A stretch of DNA of 5,667 bases from Deltaproteobacteria bacterium (GTDB taxonomy: Bacteria; Desulfobacterota; Dissulfuribacteria; Dissulfuribacterales; UBA3076). The notes under the pieces are model-generated. The model was not told where the DNA came from, did no database searches, and saw only the letters and a list, made by a program, of their open reading frames with translations. Of this stretch, positions 5,432 to 5,667 are shown one piece after another (the first letter of the stretch is position 1; each line of letters starts with the position of its first letter). A program made the translations under genes and the position numbers. The DNA lies in the NCBI GenBank assembly GCA_021159445.1, contig JAGGRV010000544.1:1-5667 (forward strand), in the 5' to 3' direction.

Positions 5432-5509
5432 GTCCCCGTCGTCTAGTCAGGTCAAGGACACCGGCCTTTCACGCCGGCAGCACCGGTTCAAATCCGGTCG
5501 GGGACGCCA
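5432..5509 (+). tRNA. tRNA-Glu, anticodon TTC, CCA encoded
   Basis: A 78-base cloverleaf. The acceptor stem GTCCCCG/CGGGGAC is fully paired, the anticodon stem CCGGC/GCCGG encloses the loop CTTTCAC, the T arm is ACCGG-TTCAAAT-CCGGT, and CCA is encoded. The discriminator base is G, as in E. coli tRNA-Glu. Anticodon TTC reads both glutamate codons. Besides translation, glutamyl-tRNA is the usual precursor for haem synthesis in bacteria that use the C5 pathway. It ends the operon and is followed by a strong terminator. Confidence 0.97.
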
Positions 5510-5516
5510 TGTACAT

Positions 5517-5550
5517 AAAGGGATTACAGACTATCTGTAATCCCTTTTTT
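5517..5550 (+). terminator. Intrinsic terminator of the tRNA operon
   Basis: A perfect 11-pair stem, GGGATTACAGA (5520-5530) with TCTGTAATCCC (5534-5544), has a three-base loop, CTA. It is followed by six T residues (5545-5550), with three A residues before the stem that could pair with the first T residues. This is a textbook rho-independent terminator eight bases after the tRNA-Glu CCA end. It closes the two-tRNA transcript. Confidence 0.93.
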
Positions 5551-5586
5551 ATTTTAACTTCCGATGAAAACATCCCATCTGTGGTG

Positions 5587-5618
5587 TTGACTCAATTTTA
5601 TTGTCGTGGCGATATACT
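5587..5618 (+). promoter_or_regulatory. Weak promoter-like sequence near the right edge
   Basis: TTGACT (5587-5592) and TATACT (5613-5618) each resemble sigma-70 boxes, but the gap is 20 bases, longer than usual; reading the -10 as GATATA (5611-5616) gives 18. A promoter for a gene beyond the window is possible. Apart from this, the stretch from 5551 to the end holds no open frame or RNA gene that I can see. Confidence 0.2.
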
Positions 5619-5667
5619 GCTAATTACGCCTTATTCCTCAAGTTTTTCATTAATGATTTAAAATAAC

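Overview
This window looks like an ordinary chromosomal stretch from an anaerobic, Gram-negative-type bacterium. A multihaem c-type cytochrome with a lipoprotein signal, a cysteine-rich nitronate-monooxygenase-like flavoprotein and mid-range base composition suggest Desulfobacterota (the former Deltaproteobacteria) or a near relative. That placement is inference from gene content, not a phylogenetic result.

Layout. On the minus strand at the left edge lie tRNA-Arg(ACG), with a good promoter, and upstream of it nth (endonuclease III). Between nth and the next gene (about 825-1154) is a 330-base gap that seems to hold mobile-element debris. It contains a 12-codon stub resembling the start of an ISL3-family transposase, followed by a stretch resembling the leader of a group II intron reverse transcriptase.

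The plus strand then carries three co-directional genes, probably one transcription unit: a small CoA-binding protein, a nine-haem lipoprotein cytochrome and ilvE (branched-chain amino acid aminotransferase). A 12-codon open frame with its own ribosome binding site sits between the cytochrome and ilvE and overlaps the first possible ilvE start as ATGA. Convergent to ilvE, and overlapping its 3' end by 59 bases, is a COG2070 (nitronate monooxygenase/FabK-like) flavoprotein. Divergent from that gene is a tRNA-Lys(TTT)-tRNA-Glu(TTC) operon, with an extended -10 promoter containing a 12-base palindrome and a strong intrinsic terminator. The last 117 bases hold no gene.

Working together: nth is DNA repair, ilvE is branched-chain amino acid metabolism and the tRNAs are translation. 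The cytochrome is an envelope electron-transfer protein of unknown partner, and its link to the flanking metabolic genes is only positional. I found no CRISPR array, defence system, integrase or clearly new multigene system. The most unusual items are the haem-free C-terminal domain of the cytochrome, the mobile-element debris next to nth, the small translated-looking frames and the antisense gene overlap.
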